This document shows positions 49,519 to 60,651 of a DNA stretch of 64,000 nucleotides, piece after piece (the stretch's first letter is position 1; every line of letters begins with the position of its first letter). Under the pieces are notes generated by a model, which worked only from the letters and a program-made list of their open reading frames with translations, was not told the DNA's origin and searched no databases. Origin of the DNA: Bradyrhizobium icense (GTDB lineage: Bacteria; Pseudomonadota; Alphaproteobacteria; Rhizobiales; Xanthobacteraceae); the NCBI RefSeq assembly GCF_001693385.1, contig NZ_CP016428.1, forward strand, positions 4,092,001 to 4,156,000. The letters are read 5' to 3'. The position numbers and the translations under genes are program-made.

Positions 49519-49909
49519 GCTGCGATTCCCGGATGATTCACCGTGTCATTTAGGGACATGAACCCGCCGATGCAAACCGGCGACGAAGGGACAACTGGCT
49601 CGCTGGGGTTGGCTGATATGCTGTCTTGAGCCTGACCGCTGCACTGTTGGGCACCGCCGTGATATCGGCGCCGACCGCCTCAACGAGCCGGCTGGCCCGA
49701 TCGCGAGAGCCTGCAGCAGCGGCTCGGTGCAGCGCAATAAGGGACGCACACGCTTACTGGATCTTTGCGGGGAAGGCCTTGCAAGCGTGGGTCGGGTTCC
49801 TAGGTCTTTGAGATGACATACGCCGCCGTGGCGGCCGGGTCTGGGCTCGATATCGGAAATGCAGTGATCGCGGCCGCCGACGTATGCCTCTTTTCAAGGG
49901 GAGGTTACA
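49519..49909. other. Intergenic region, 391 bp, with no recognised gene
   Basis: It lies between the divergent GNAT and SPW genes. Short frames only, without ribosome-binding sites. Promoters for both genes should lie here but none stands out. Confidence 0.5.
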
Positions 49910-50311
49910 ATGTCGGGCATCCATTTCTTCAGCAAGCATCGCACGTGGGAAGACTGGTTCGGCATGCTGCTTGGCGCGCTGATCGTGGTATCGCCGTGGT
50001 TTCCCTTTTCCAGCCACGACGTGATGGACTCCGAACGCAGCACCATGATCCTGAATACGTTCGTGATCGGCATGCTGGTCTTCGGTCTGGCCCAGCTCGA
50101 ATATGTCGCACTGCAGCGCTGGGAGGAGGTGGGGGAGATCGCGCTTGGCCTCTGGCTGGCCGCATCGCCCTTCATACTCGGCTATGCCGGTGACGACATG
50201 CTGCGGGCCTGGCACGTCGCCCTCGGTGGAATCGTGGTCCTGCTGGGCGCGCTTCAGCTCTGGCAGGACTGGCGCTTGAGCGATCAGGAACTGGCCAATC
50301 ATCCGCAGTAG
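49910..50311 (+). CDS. SPW-repeat membrane protein
   Basis: 133 residues with GGGGAGG seven bases before the ATG. Two SPW-type repeats: WEDWFGMLLGALIVVSPWFPF and EIALGLWLAASPFILGY, giving about four membrane segments. SPW-repeat proteins are small inner-membrane proteins of unknown function. The gene stands alone. Confidence 0.9.
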   Translation: MSGIHFFSKHRTWEDWFGMLLGALIVVSPWFPFSSHDVMDSERSTMILNTFVIGMLVFGLAQLEYVALQRWEEVGEIALGLWLAASPFILGYAGDDMLRAWHVALGGIVVLLGALQLWQDWRLSDQELANHPQ

Positions 50312-50596
50312 ATTCTGGAGAGCCCGCCGGCTCCACACATGGCTGGCGGGCTTTCGATTCAATCCGAATATTTGAACGAGTCGACGAGCAGGGCGGACCG
50401 ACATCGATCTTCGATTGGCCGACGAGAATCATTTGCATGGGCTTATGGACGCGAACGCGTGGGCATGGTGATGTCGGCGCGGCTAGCGAAGAGACCATCA
50501 TGGTGATGCCCGGATTTGAGCTGGCGCCGGGCTTTCTGCTATCGTTGCAATGAGATGTCCTATGTCTGTTTTCCGAAGCGTAATGGTTGATTCCCT

Positions 50597-52234
50597 GTGA
50601 CTGAAACGGTGACCATTCCTATCCCGCGCGGCGGTCTGGCGCGGATGTCGCGCCGGGTGATGAATCTGGCGCATATGCTGACCCAGAATGCCCGCCGCCA
50701 TGGCGACCGCACTGGCTTCATCTGGGGCGATAAATCCTGGACCTGGCGCGAGATCGATGACGCCGTGTCGGCGCTGGCCGCCGGCCTCGCCGCACGCGGT
50801 ATCGTCAAGGGCGATCGCCTGCTCGTCCATTCCAAGAATTGCGACGAGATGTTCTGGTCGATGTTCGCGGCGTTTCGCCTCGGCGCGGTCTGGGTGCCGA
50901 CCAATTTCCGCCTGATGCCGGACGAGGTCGCCTATCTCGCCAGCGCCTCCGGTGCCAAGGCCTTTTTGTGCCATGGCGATTTCCCCGATCACGCCACGGC
51001 GGCGGCCAATCCGGCGCTCGAATTCACATGGCGGATCGGCGAGGGCGCCTTCGGCGAGAAGGCGGTCAGTGACGTGATCGCGGCGCAGGCCGGCGCCAGG
51101 GTCGAGAATGCGGCGGTCGACTACGACGATCCCTGCTGGTTCTTCTTCACCTCCGGCACCACCGGGCGCTCGAAGGCCGCGGTTCTCACCCATGGGCAGA
51201 TGGCCTTCGTCGTTACCAATCATCTCGCCGACCTGATGCCGGGCACGACGGAGACGGACGCCTCGCTGGTGGTCGCGCCACTGTCGCACGGCGCCGGCGT
51301 CCACCAACTCGTGCAGGCCGCGCGCGGCGTACCGACCATTTTGCTGCCGTCGGAGAAATTCGACATTGCCGAAGCGTTCCGGCTGATCGAGGCGCACCGC
51401 GTCAGCAACATCTTCACCGTGCCGACGATTTTGAAGATGATGGTCGAGCATCCCGCGGTCGACAAATACGACCATTCTTCGCTGCGTTTCGTGATCTATG
51501 CCGGCGCGCCGATGTATCGCGAGGACCAGAAGGCCGCGTTGAACAAGCTCGGCAAGGTGCTCGTGCAGTATTTCGGCCTCGGCGAGGTCACTGGCAACAT
51601 CACGGTGATGCCGGCCAGTCTGCACGACGCGGAGGATGGCCCGCATGCGCGGATCGGCACCTGCGGCTTCGAGCGCACGGGCATGCAGGTCTCGATCCAG
51701 GGCGATGACGGGCGCGAGCTCAAACCGTTCGAGACCGGCGAGATCTGCGTGATCGGACCCGCCGTGTTCGCCGGCTATTACGATAATCCCGAGGCCAATG
51801 CGAAAGCGTTTCGCGACGGCTGGTTCCGCACCGGCGATCTCGGCCACATGGACGAGGAGGGTTTCGTCTACATCACCGGCCGTGCTTCGGACATGTACAT
51901 CTCCGGCGGCTCCAATATCTACCCGCGCGAGGTCGAGGAGAAGATTCTCACCCATCCTGCGATCGGCGAGGTCGCGGTGCTCGGCGTGCCCGACCCGTTC
52001 TGGGGCGAGGTGGGTGTTGCCGTCTGCGTCGCGCGCGAGGGCGCTGGCGCCGTGAGCGAGGCGGAGCTCGCCGCGTTCCTGGCGCCGAAGGTGCCGCGCT
52101 ACAAGATGCCGAAGCGCTTCTTCTTCTGGGAGGCGCTGCCGAAATCCGGCTATGGCAAGATTCCGAAGCGGCTGGTCCGCGATGAACTGGAAGCGCGAGG
52201 GCTGCTTGAGCTCATCTCCAAAACGCCTAGCTGA
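50597..52234 (+). CDS. Acyl-CoA synthetase (ANL family)
   Basis: 545 residues from GTG 50597. The AMP-binding motif WFFFTSGTTGRSKAAVLTH lies near residue 180, YFGLGEVTGN near 322, FRTGDLGHMDEEGF near 413 and the C-terminal LPKSGYGKIPKRLV near 513 with the catalytic Lys. It activates a carboxylic acid with ATP and CoA; chain length or aromatic specificity is not evident. The next gene starts 4 bp after the stop, so the two are an operon. Confidence 0.93.
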   Translation: MTETVTIPIPRGGLARMSRRVMNLAHMLTQNARRHGDRTGFIWGDKSWTWREIDDAVSALAAGLAARGIVKGDRLLVHSKNCDEMFWSMFAAFRLGAVWVPTNFRLMPDEVAYLASASGAKAFLCHGDFPDHATAAANPALEFTWRIGEGAFGEKAVSDVIAAQAGARVENAAVDYDDPCWFFFTSGTTGRSKAAVLTHGQMAFVVTNHLADLMPGTTETDASLVVAPLSHGAGVHQLVQAARGVPTILLPSEKFDIAEAFRLIEAHRVSNIFTVPTILKMMVEHPAVDKYDHSSLRFVIYAGAPMYREDQKAALNKLGKVLVQYFGLGEVTGNITVMPASLHDAEDGPHARIGTCGFERTGMQVSIQGDDGRELKPFETGEICVIGPAVFAGYYDNPEANAKAFRDGWFRTGDLGHMDEEGFVYITGRASDMYISGGSNIYPREVEEKILTHPAIGEVAVLGVPDPFWGEVGVAVCVAREGAGAVSEAELAAFLAPKVPRYKMPKRFFFWEALPKSGYGKIPKRLVRDELEARGLLELISKTPS

Positions 52235-52238
52235 GCCG

Positions 52239-53096
52239 ATGCGTAGCGTCGAGCAGCCCGGGCCGCCCGCGCCTGAGCGAATCCAGTGGGTCGAAGCGCG
52301 GGGACGGGCGTTTTCGTTCGCGTTGCAGGCCGGCCTGCCGCTACTCGAGGCCGCGCGCCGCGGTTTTGCCGAAGCTGGATTTTCAGGCGGCGTGTTGAAC
52401 ATGCGGGGAGGGGCGCTCGGGCCGTTTGCCTATGTGATGCCGGCGCTGTCGAAGACCGGCGCCAATGCCGCGTTCTACAGCGATACGTTTCGGCCCTCCG
52501 ACGTCACGCGGCTGAAGCTCGGCGCGATGACGCTCGGCGAACGCGACGGCGCGCCGTTCTTCCATTGCCACGGGCTGTGGACCGAGACAGACGGACATCT
52601 GCACGGCGGCCACATTCTGCCCGAGGAGAGCATTGTTGCCGAATCGTTCGCGGTGGAAGCATTCGGTATCGACGGCGCCATGTTCACGGCCGAGCCCGAT
52701 CCCGAGACCAATTTCAAACTGTTCGGACCGGTGGCGTGCGCCGGCACAGATGTGAAGGCTGACAGCCGCGCCTTCGCGCTGCGGCTACGGCCGAACCAGG
52801 ATTTTGCGGCCGCACTGGAGACCTTCTGCCGGCAGCACGGAATCCTGCGCGCGCGGATTCACGGCGGCGTCGGCTCCACCATCGGCGCGCATTTCACCGA
52901 CGGCCGAACCGTTGTGCCGTTTGCGACCGAGCTTGCGATCAAGGCTGGCCTGATCGCGCCCGGCGCTGACGGCACGTTGCATGCGGAGATCGATGTCGCG
53001 CTCGTCGATTATCTCGGCGACATCGCGGAGGGCCGGCTGATGCGCGGCGACAATCCGGTGTTGATGACGATGGAGCTGGTGCTGGAGGTGGTGTGA
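52239..53096 (+). CDS. Tandem PPC/DUF296 domain protein
   Basis: About 285 residues from ATG 52239, 4 bp after the ligase stop. Two related domains: about 15–145 with FFHCHGLWTETDGHLHGGHILPEE, and about 155–285 with RIHGGVGSTIGAHFTDG and VALVDYLGDIAEGRL. The first keeps the His cluster of PPC/DUF296 proteins; in the second, the His positions are mostly lost. Function unknown. The operon with an acyl-CoA ligase hints at an enzymatic or CoA-linked role, which is inference. Confidence 0.78.
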   Translation: MRSVEQPGPPAPERIQWVEARGRAFSFALQAGLPLLEAARRGFAEAGFSGGVLNMRGGALGPFAYVMPALSKTGANAAFYSDTFRPSDVTRLKLGAMTLGERDGAPFFHCHGLWTETDGHLHGGHILPEESIVAESFAVEAFGIDGAMFTAEPDPETNFKLFGPVACAGTDVKADSRAFALRLRPNQDFAAALETFCRQHGILRARIHGGVGSTIGAHFTDGRTVVPFATELAIKAGLIAPGADGTLHAEIDVALVDYLGDIAEGRLMRGDNPVLMTMELVLEVV

Positions 53097-53100
53097 ATCC

Positions 53101-53191
53101 GTAGGGTGGGCAAAGGCGCAACGCGCCGTGCCCACCATCTCTCCGATTGGTTTGCGGAAGGGTGGGCACGCTTGCGCTTTGCCCATCCTAC
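53101..53191. repeat. Intergenic palindromic repeat, family A, copy 2
   Basis: It begins GTAGGGTGGGCAAAGGCGC, holds GCGCCGTGCCCACCATCTC and ends GCGCTTTGCCCATCCTAC, with inverted ends. It lies between the convergent PPC and outer-membrane-protein genes. Confidence 0.9.
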
Positions 53192-53216
53192 GCAGCTTGC
53201 GCGTTGATAGCGCGTC

Positions 53217-53882
53217 TCACCTGAAGTGATAGTTCACCCCAACCTTGATGGTATGGAAGTCGATGTTGGGGGAATCGAGCAGCAAGCCGCCCAGATTATA
53301 AGTCTCGCCGCCGAGGCTGGTGTACATGTACTCGGCCTTGGCCGACCAGCTCGGCGTGAACAGGTATTCGAGGCCGCCGCCGATGGTGTATCCCGAGTGA
53401 AACTGGCTATCCGAAAACGAAAACGGCGTGCCGGGCGCTGAAAGCGAGGCCTTGTGGTTGGCCCACGCGTAACCGCCCTTGGCGTAGATCAGGGCCGCAT
53501 CCAATGCGAAGCCGGCGCGGCCGGTCACGCTGCCGAACGAGTTGATCTTGCTTTCCTGCGTGAGCAGGATGCCGCCGACGTCCTCGGTGAAGCTGTCCTT
53601 GATGCTGGCGCCAGCGGCGTCGACTTCGACACCGAATACAAACTGGCTACCGGGAAACTGCCAGTTGTAGCCGATCGTACCACCGCCGAAACCGCCGCTA
53701 GCATCGCTATCGCTGCCGCCCCAGCCATAGCCACCCATCGCGCCGATGTAGAAACCGGACCAGTTATAGGCCGCAACCACCGCCGCCGGGGGCGCTTTGG
53801 AATAGGGCCGCGCCTGCATGTCGGCGGCCGAGGCCGCGCTCGCGACCGAAAGAGCCACACCAGCTAAAAGTAGTCGTTTCAT
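53217..53882 (-). CDS. Omp25/31-type outer-membrane beta-barrel protein
   Basis: 221 residues from ATG 53882 with GGGGAC ten bases upstream; upstream in-frame codons are not needed. The signal peptide MKRLLLAGVALSVASAASA is followed by ADMQARPYSKAP and [17 protein letters not shown], the usual start of rhizobial small barrels. It ends AEYMYTSLGG…IKVGVNYHFR. It is a paralogue of the two barrels at 59765 and 60652. Surface protein of unknown specific function. Confidence 0.92.
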   Translation of the reverse strand: MKRLLLAGVALSVASAASAADMQARPYSKAPPAAVVAAYNWSGFYIGAMGGYGWGGSDSDASGGFGGGTIGYNWQFPGSQFVFGVEVDAAGASIKDSFTEDVGGILLTQESKINSFGSVTGRAGFALDAALIYAKGGYAWANHKASLSAPGTPFSFSDSQFHSGYTIGGGLEYLFTPSWSAKAEYMYTSLGGETYNLGGLLLDSPNIDFHTIKVGVNYHFR

Positions 53883-54346
53883 TTTCTGTCCCCTGAAGTT
53901 GAACGCACGTGTAACCCCCTGCAGGCCCCATAGCGGACCGATTGCACCGGCATGGTGACGTATCGTTTGTGGAAGTGGGCGCGAACGCGCCCCCAAAGAG
54001 CCGTCTGCAAGCGACGTTCGTGCGGATGTGAGAACGTCGTTCGCAGGTTAACCATACGTCATGTATGCCGGCAAAAATTGGACCGAAGCGCGTCCGCTCA
54101 TTGGCGCAGGCAGGTTGCTATTTCGACAGCCGTGCGGCGACGTGTGGCGTGAGACGAGTTCTCGATTTGCGCGATAGGCGGTTTTCGTTCGCTCGCTGCT
54201 TCATCGTGTTGCTCACTGGCGAGCTACGGCGGACAAGTCGCTCTATCCATCCTACGCAGATACGCTTTCGCGACGCATTGCGTCCGAGGTTTGGCGCAAC
54301 AGGTTTGGGGGCGTGAATAGGGGCCTGATGACAGGCAGGCCTCGTG
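53883..54346. other. Intergenic region, 464 bp, with inverted repeats
   Basis: No convincing gene. It holds GGGCGCGAACGCGCCC near 53977–53992 and an 8-bp inverted pair CGACGTTC (54012–54019) / GAACGTCG (54032–54039). These may belong to the promoter of the outer-membrane-protein gene. Confidence 0.5.
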
Positions 54347-54670
54347 TCACCGCCGTTTGCGGACGTGAACGTTGATGTCGAGATCGATATCGCTGACGCA
54401 GGTTTGCGTCGTGCGATGCGAGCCGCCTTCGTGCCAGCGGCCGGAGCGCGCGCGGGCGTTGCTGACATTGGCGAGTTTCAGGCAGCGCCATTGCGGCAAC
54501 GGGCCAGAGCTTTCGCCGGCGAACTGCCACGCCAGCACAACTTCTTCACCGCGTTTGTTGGTGCCGATGATATGCGGGCAGAGTTCGCGGCTGCGGCCGC
54601 CATAGTCGCAGACGACCTGCTGCTCGCCGAGGATGGCGTTGCGGAAGAGGGGGTAGGCGGTGCTTGGCAT
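54347..54670 (-). CDS. Unrecognised small protein
   Basis: 107 residues from ATG 54670; the frame is open upstream but would run into the divergent ATPase gene. It reads YPLFRNAILGEQQVVCDYGGRS, then CPHIIGTNKRGEEVVLAWQF, and ends basic. Three or four Cys residues, no membrane segment. The pattern loosely recalls a WYL-like effector module, but I cannot assign it. It is divergent from the AAA ATPase with 51 bp between starts, so the two may share control. Confidence 0.6.
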   Translation of the reverse strand: MPSTAYPLFRNAILGEQQVVCDYGGRSRELCPHIIGTNKRGEEVVLAWQFAGESSGPLPQWRCLKLANVSNARARSGRWHEGGSHRTTQTCVSDIDLDINVHVRKRR

Positions 54671-54721
54671 CGGCAGGGTACCATCTAGGATTGTGCGGCA
54701 TTGTCTGTATAACCCTTCCGA

Positions 54722-55516
54722 ATGACTTTGTTCCGCGGGCTGCGAACCATGGCTTACAAACGCAATCGTGCGATCAATCTGCCGGCGCCGTATCTCAAGC
54801 GCATCTGGCTCGAGCCGGCGCGGGTCACCAACCGCGAGGCCTATCCGTTCTGCCTGCCGCTGCTGCGCGATGAGTTCGAACTGAGTTTCAATAAGGCGAT
54901 CACGATCATCGTCGGCGAGAACGGCACCGGGAAATCCACCTTGCTCGAAGGCATCGCCGTGCTTGCCGGCTATGACGAAGCCGGGGGCGGCAAGGGGTAC
55001 ATGCCGGTCGATCATTCGAAGGCGTTGGAGAAGATGGGTGGAACGTTGTCGACCGCCCTTCGCGCAAGCTGGCTACCCAAGATCACCAACGGATGGTTCT
55101 TCCGTGCCGAGAGCTTCTTCTCAGTCGCCCGCTATCTCGATGAAGCGGCCATCGGAACGCCCGGCCCGCCTCCTGATTTCCTCTCGCATTCCCACGGCGA
55201 AGGTTTTCTGCGCTTCTTCGAAGAGCGCTGCCAGCGCCAGGGCATCTTCATCTTCGACGAACCGGAATCCGCGCTGTCGCCCGCGCGCCAGATCGAGTTT
55301 TTGAAGCTGATGCGGCGGATGGAGAATATCGGCCATTGCCAGATCATCATGGCCACGCACTCGCCAGTCCTGATGGCCTATCCGAACGCGACCCTGCTGC
55401 GGCTGACGAAATATGGGCTGGAGCCGGTGACGGTGCGCGAGACCGACCACTACAAGGTCCTGCGCGAGTTTTGCGACGATCCGGACGGATTCGTCCAGGC
55501 GGCGATCGAGGAGTGA
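54722..55516 (+). CDS. ABC/SMC-like AAA ATPase (AAA_21 type)
   Basis: 264 residues from ATG 54722; ATG 54749 is an alternative. Walker A IIVGENGTGKSTLLEGIAVL near residue 62, a short insert, Walker B GIFIFDEPESALSPARQIEFL near 178, and IIMATHSPVLMAYPNA near 207 with the switch His. There is no long coiled coil. It resembles stand-alone RecF/SMC-type ATPases seen near defence or nuclease genes, but no nuclease partner is adjacent. Divergent from the 107-residue unknown. Confidence 0.88.
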   Translation: MTLFRGLRTMAYKRNRAINLPAPYLKRIWLEPARVTNREAYPFCLPLLRDEFELSFNKAITIIVGENGTGKSTLLEGIAVLAGYDEAGGGKGYMPVDHSKALEKMGGTLSTALRASWLPKITNGWFFRAESFFSVARYLDEAAIGTPGPPPDFLSHSHGEGFLRFFEERCQRQGIFIFDEPESALSPARQIEFLKLMRRMENIGHCQIIMATHSPVLMAYPNATLLRLTKYGLEPVTVRETDHYKVLREFCDDPDGFVQAAIEE

Positions 55517-55522
55517 GGGGTT

Positions 55523-55609
55523 GTAGGGTGGGCAAAGGCGCGAAGCGCCGTGCCCACCGTCTCACACTTCACCCTTGATGGTGGGCACGCTTCGCTTTGC
55601 CCACCCTAC
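55523..55609. repeat. Intergenic palindromic repeat, family A, copy 3
   Basis: GTAGGGTGGGCAAAGGCGCG at the left, GCGCCGTGCCCACCGTCTC in the middle, GCTTCGCTTTGCCCACCCTAC at the right. The outer 14 bases are a near-perfect inverted pair. Confidence 0.9.
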
Positions 55610-55623
55610 ACCACTGCAGACTT

Positions 55624-55666
55624 TGTCGCAGGTTGGGTCACCCGCGACAGGCTCGGTTGTGCTATT
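55624..55666 (+). promoter_or_regulatory. Inverted repeat and -10-like box before the PRC-barrel gene
   Basis: TGTCGCAGGT and ACCCGCGACA (55624–55649) form a 10-bp inverted pair with one mismatch. A GCTATTATG stretch with TATTAT follows about 12 bp later, some 40 bp before the start. It could be an operator–promoter. Confidence 0.35.
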
Positions 55667-55701
55667 ATGTCGACCGAACAAGGGAAAACAGGGAGGATGC
55701 C

Positions 55702-56028
55702 ATGCCTCATACCCTGGTGCCCAGTGACCGCGTCGAGCGCGTGAGCGTGTACGGGCGCGACGGCACAAAGCTCGGCTCGATCGAGCGGCTGATGCTCGAC
55801 AAGGTGAGCGGAACGGTTGCCTACGCCGTGATCAAAACCGGAGGGCTGCTCGGCAGCCACCATCATTGTCCGATCCGCTGGGACGCGCTCCGATTTGATC
55901 CCGCGCGTCAGGCCTACCAGACCGACGTGACACTGGATGATCTGCGCGCGGGCCCATCCGAACTCGATGACGACACCTTCGACTGGGGCGACCGCTCGCA
56001 GCCGCATCCGCACTATTGGACGGTGTAG
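55702..56028 (+). CDS. PRC-barrel domain protein
   Basis: 108 residues from ATG 55702 with GGGAGG six bases upstream. VERVSVYGRDGTKLGSIERLMLDKVSGTVAYAVI is a PRC-barrel, followed by GSHHHCPIRWDALRFD. The end is acidic, then HPHYWTV. PRC-barrel proteins of this size are common in rhizobia; function is not established, though links to stress and RNA/protein binding are known in the fold. Confidence 0.9.
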   Translation: MPHTLVPSDRVERVSVYGRDGTKLGSIERLMLDKVSGTVAYAVIKTGGLLGSHHHCPIRWDALRFDPARQAYQTDVTLDDLRAGPSELDDDTFDWGDRSQPHPHYWTV

Positions 56029-56060
56029 GGCGACGGCGGAGTGCCCCGCTCGCGGGAGGA

Positions 56061-56090
56061 ACGGCGGATTACGCTTCGCTAATCCGCCGT
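56061..56090. repeat. Palindromic repeat carrying the barstar-gene stop codon
   Basis: ACGGCGGATTA, loop CGCTTCGC, TAATCCGCCGT: perfect 11-bp stem. On the minus strand it encodes the last residues (Thr-Ala-Asp) and the TAG of the barstar-like gene. The sequence looks like a common Bradyrhizobium dispersed element (recognition only). Confidence 0.7.
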
Positions 56091-56518
56091 ACGCTTGTTG
56101 CCTTTAACGAAGCTGGATCGAAGTAACCACACTACTTGGTCACGGCATCCGTTCGGAAAGACGATCGAAAGCGGATGATCCTCTGATTTCGACATCTTGC
56201 GGGCGGCGGCATTCAGTATAGCAACATAGGTTTTCGCATTTCGGGGATCGCCAACCAGCGGTACGTCGGCGTGTCTGATAATCACCGGGCCATTAGGCAA
56301 CCAGGATAGGTCGGCAATACATTCCTCGAGCGCGTCCCAATTCTCCCCAAAGTAGTCGGGAAAACTAAGCTGTGTAGCGAGGGTAGCTAAAAGTGCCTGT
56401 TTGCTCAAAATGCTCGCCGTGATGTTGGCGCACACGGCTGCATTCTGAGACGGGCCTTCTTTAAACGCGAAGAATATCTGTAAGTCCCTGCTCAACCGGC
56501 CACTCGCTTCAGCTAACC

Positions 56519-56522
<4 letters not shown>
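56079..56522 (-). CDS. Barstar-family (ribonuclease inhibitor) protein
   Basis: 147 residues from a GTG that overlaps the uvrA stop (GTGA); a later TTG is possible. The core [31 protein letters not shown] (about 68–98) is the barstar signature, including the Asp/Glu cluster that binds barnase. No barnase-like or other toxin gene lies nearby. It might protect against an incoming ribonuclease toxin, or regulate an endogenous RNase. The C-terminal residues and stop come from a palindromic repeat. Confidence 0.85.
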
Positions 56523-59500
<2,978 letters not shown>

Positions 59501-59590
59501 ATCGGCATTTCCAGGCGCACGAGGCACGCGCCGCGTTGGGCGCGCATTGCCGGGCAAGAACCGGGATCAGGCGCCGTTGATTGAAAGTCG

Positions 59591-59605
59591 GAACATAGGA
59601 AGAAC
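59591..59605 (-). promoter_or_regulatory. LexA (SOS) box upstream of uvrA
   Basis: GAAC-ATAGGAA-GAAC: an exact GAAC-N7-GAAC, the alphaproteobacterial LexA site (GTTC-N7-GTTC on the uvrA strand). It covers a CTATGT -10-like sequence and lies 91 bp before the uvrA start. Confidence 0.8.
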
Positions 59606-59712
59606 GGGAAACGATTTCCAGTGCCGCGTGCGAATCATCAACGGATTGTTTGCGCGAAAAATTCTTGGCAGCAGTCGTCAGCAGCACCGTGCAAAACGCC
59701 GCGGCAATAAAT

Positions 59713-59740
59713 TGCCTCCGTTCCGGTTTCGGAACGGAGG
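59713..59740 (-). terminator. Hairpin downstream of the 219-residue barrel gene
   Basis: GCCTCCGTTCC and GGAACGGAGGC form a perfect 11-bp stem with a 6-nt loop, 25 bp past the minus-strand stop, followed by AATTTATT. Confidence 0.75.
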
Positions 59741-59764
59741 CGCAGGCAGTTTCAGCAGGAAATC

Positions 59765-60424
59765 TTAGAAATGATAGTTCACGCCGACCTGAACGCTGTT
59801 CAGGTTGAGCGTTCCGCTCGCAATGCCGGGCGGGATAATGCCTGCGAAGTAGTTTTGGCTTTCGAAGCTGCGATAGAGGTACTCGGCCTTGACCGACCAT
59901 TTCGGTGCGAACATCACCTCGACACCGGCGCCGACGGTCCAGCCAGAGTGAAACTGGCTGTCCGAGATACTCACGCCGAGCGCCGTTGCCGTCAGGCGGT
60001 TATCGGCCCAGGCATAGCCGCCGGTGCCGTAGATCAGGACCTGATCGAAGGCGTAGCCGATGCGGCCACGAACGGTGCCCATCGAGCGAATCGTGTCGCT
60101 GACCGAGGCGAGGCCGCCCAAGACGCCCACGGTCGCGCCCACGTCAGCCCAGGCGCCATCGGCTTCGAGGCCGAGGACAAGGGCACCAGTCTGCCAGTTG
60201 TAGCCGACGGTGCCGCCGGCGAAGCCGCCGCTGAGCGAACCCACGCCCGACGCGTTTTCCTGGGCGTAGCCGCCCATCGCACCGATGTAGAAGCCGGTCC
60301 AGTTGTTGATCGCGATCGCTGCGGCCGGCGCCTTGGTGTAGGGCCTGGCAGCGAGATCGGCGGCCATCGCGGGCGCCATCCCAAGCGCGATCAGGCCAGT
60401 GGTGGTCAGCAGAATCTTCTTCAC
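59765..60424 (-). CDS. Omp25/31-type outer-membrane beta-barrel protein
   Basis: 219 residues from a GTG at 60424 ([10 protein letters not shown]), chosen because AAGGAAG sits just upstream; an ATG nine codons earlier overlaps that site. The signal peptide ends [16 protein letters not shown], then [18 protein letters not shown]. The C terminus [11 protein letters not shown] ends in Phe as required for barrel insertion. It is followed by a hairpin. With its neighbour at 60652 it separates uvrA from ssb. Confidence 0.92.
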   Translation of the reverse strand: MKKILLTTTGLIALGMAPAMAADLAARPYTKAPAAAIAINNWTGFYIGAMGGYAQENASGVGSLSGGFAGGTVGYNWQTGALVLGLEADGAWADVGATVGVLGGLASVSDTIRSMGTVRGRIGYAFDQVLIYGTGGYAWADNRLTATALGVSISDSQFHSGWTVGAGVEVMFAPKWSVKAEYLYRSFESQNYFAGIIPPGIASGTLNLNSVQVGVNYHF

Positions 60425-60601
60425 TTTCTTCTTCCTTTCGCGGCTCTCCAACGCAACTTTCCTCAGCCGTCAATTTGAGGTTGCTTCGGCATATAGCTCG
60501 AAGTTCCCGCAAAAGGCTGTCGCCGAAATACCACATCAGCGGCAAAAGTATGGTGGTACAACCGCAGCGGGTACGGGCAATGCCGGTCTACAACCAAACA
60601 A

Positions 60602-60636
60602 AAAGGCCGGCGTGAAGCCGGCCTTTCCGTAGTCCC
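60602..60636 (-). terminator. Intrinsic terminator of the 262-residue barrel gene
   Basis: AAAGGCCGGC-GTGAA-GCCGGCCTTT is a perfect 10-bp stem. On the minus strand it is followed by TTGTTTGG after the T run (in plus coordinates the run lies just left of the stem). It lies about 25 bp past the stop. Confidence 0.88.
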
Positions 60637-60651
60637 GCGCTGGTGTTGCGA

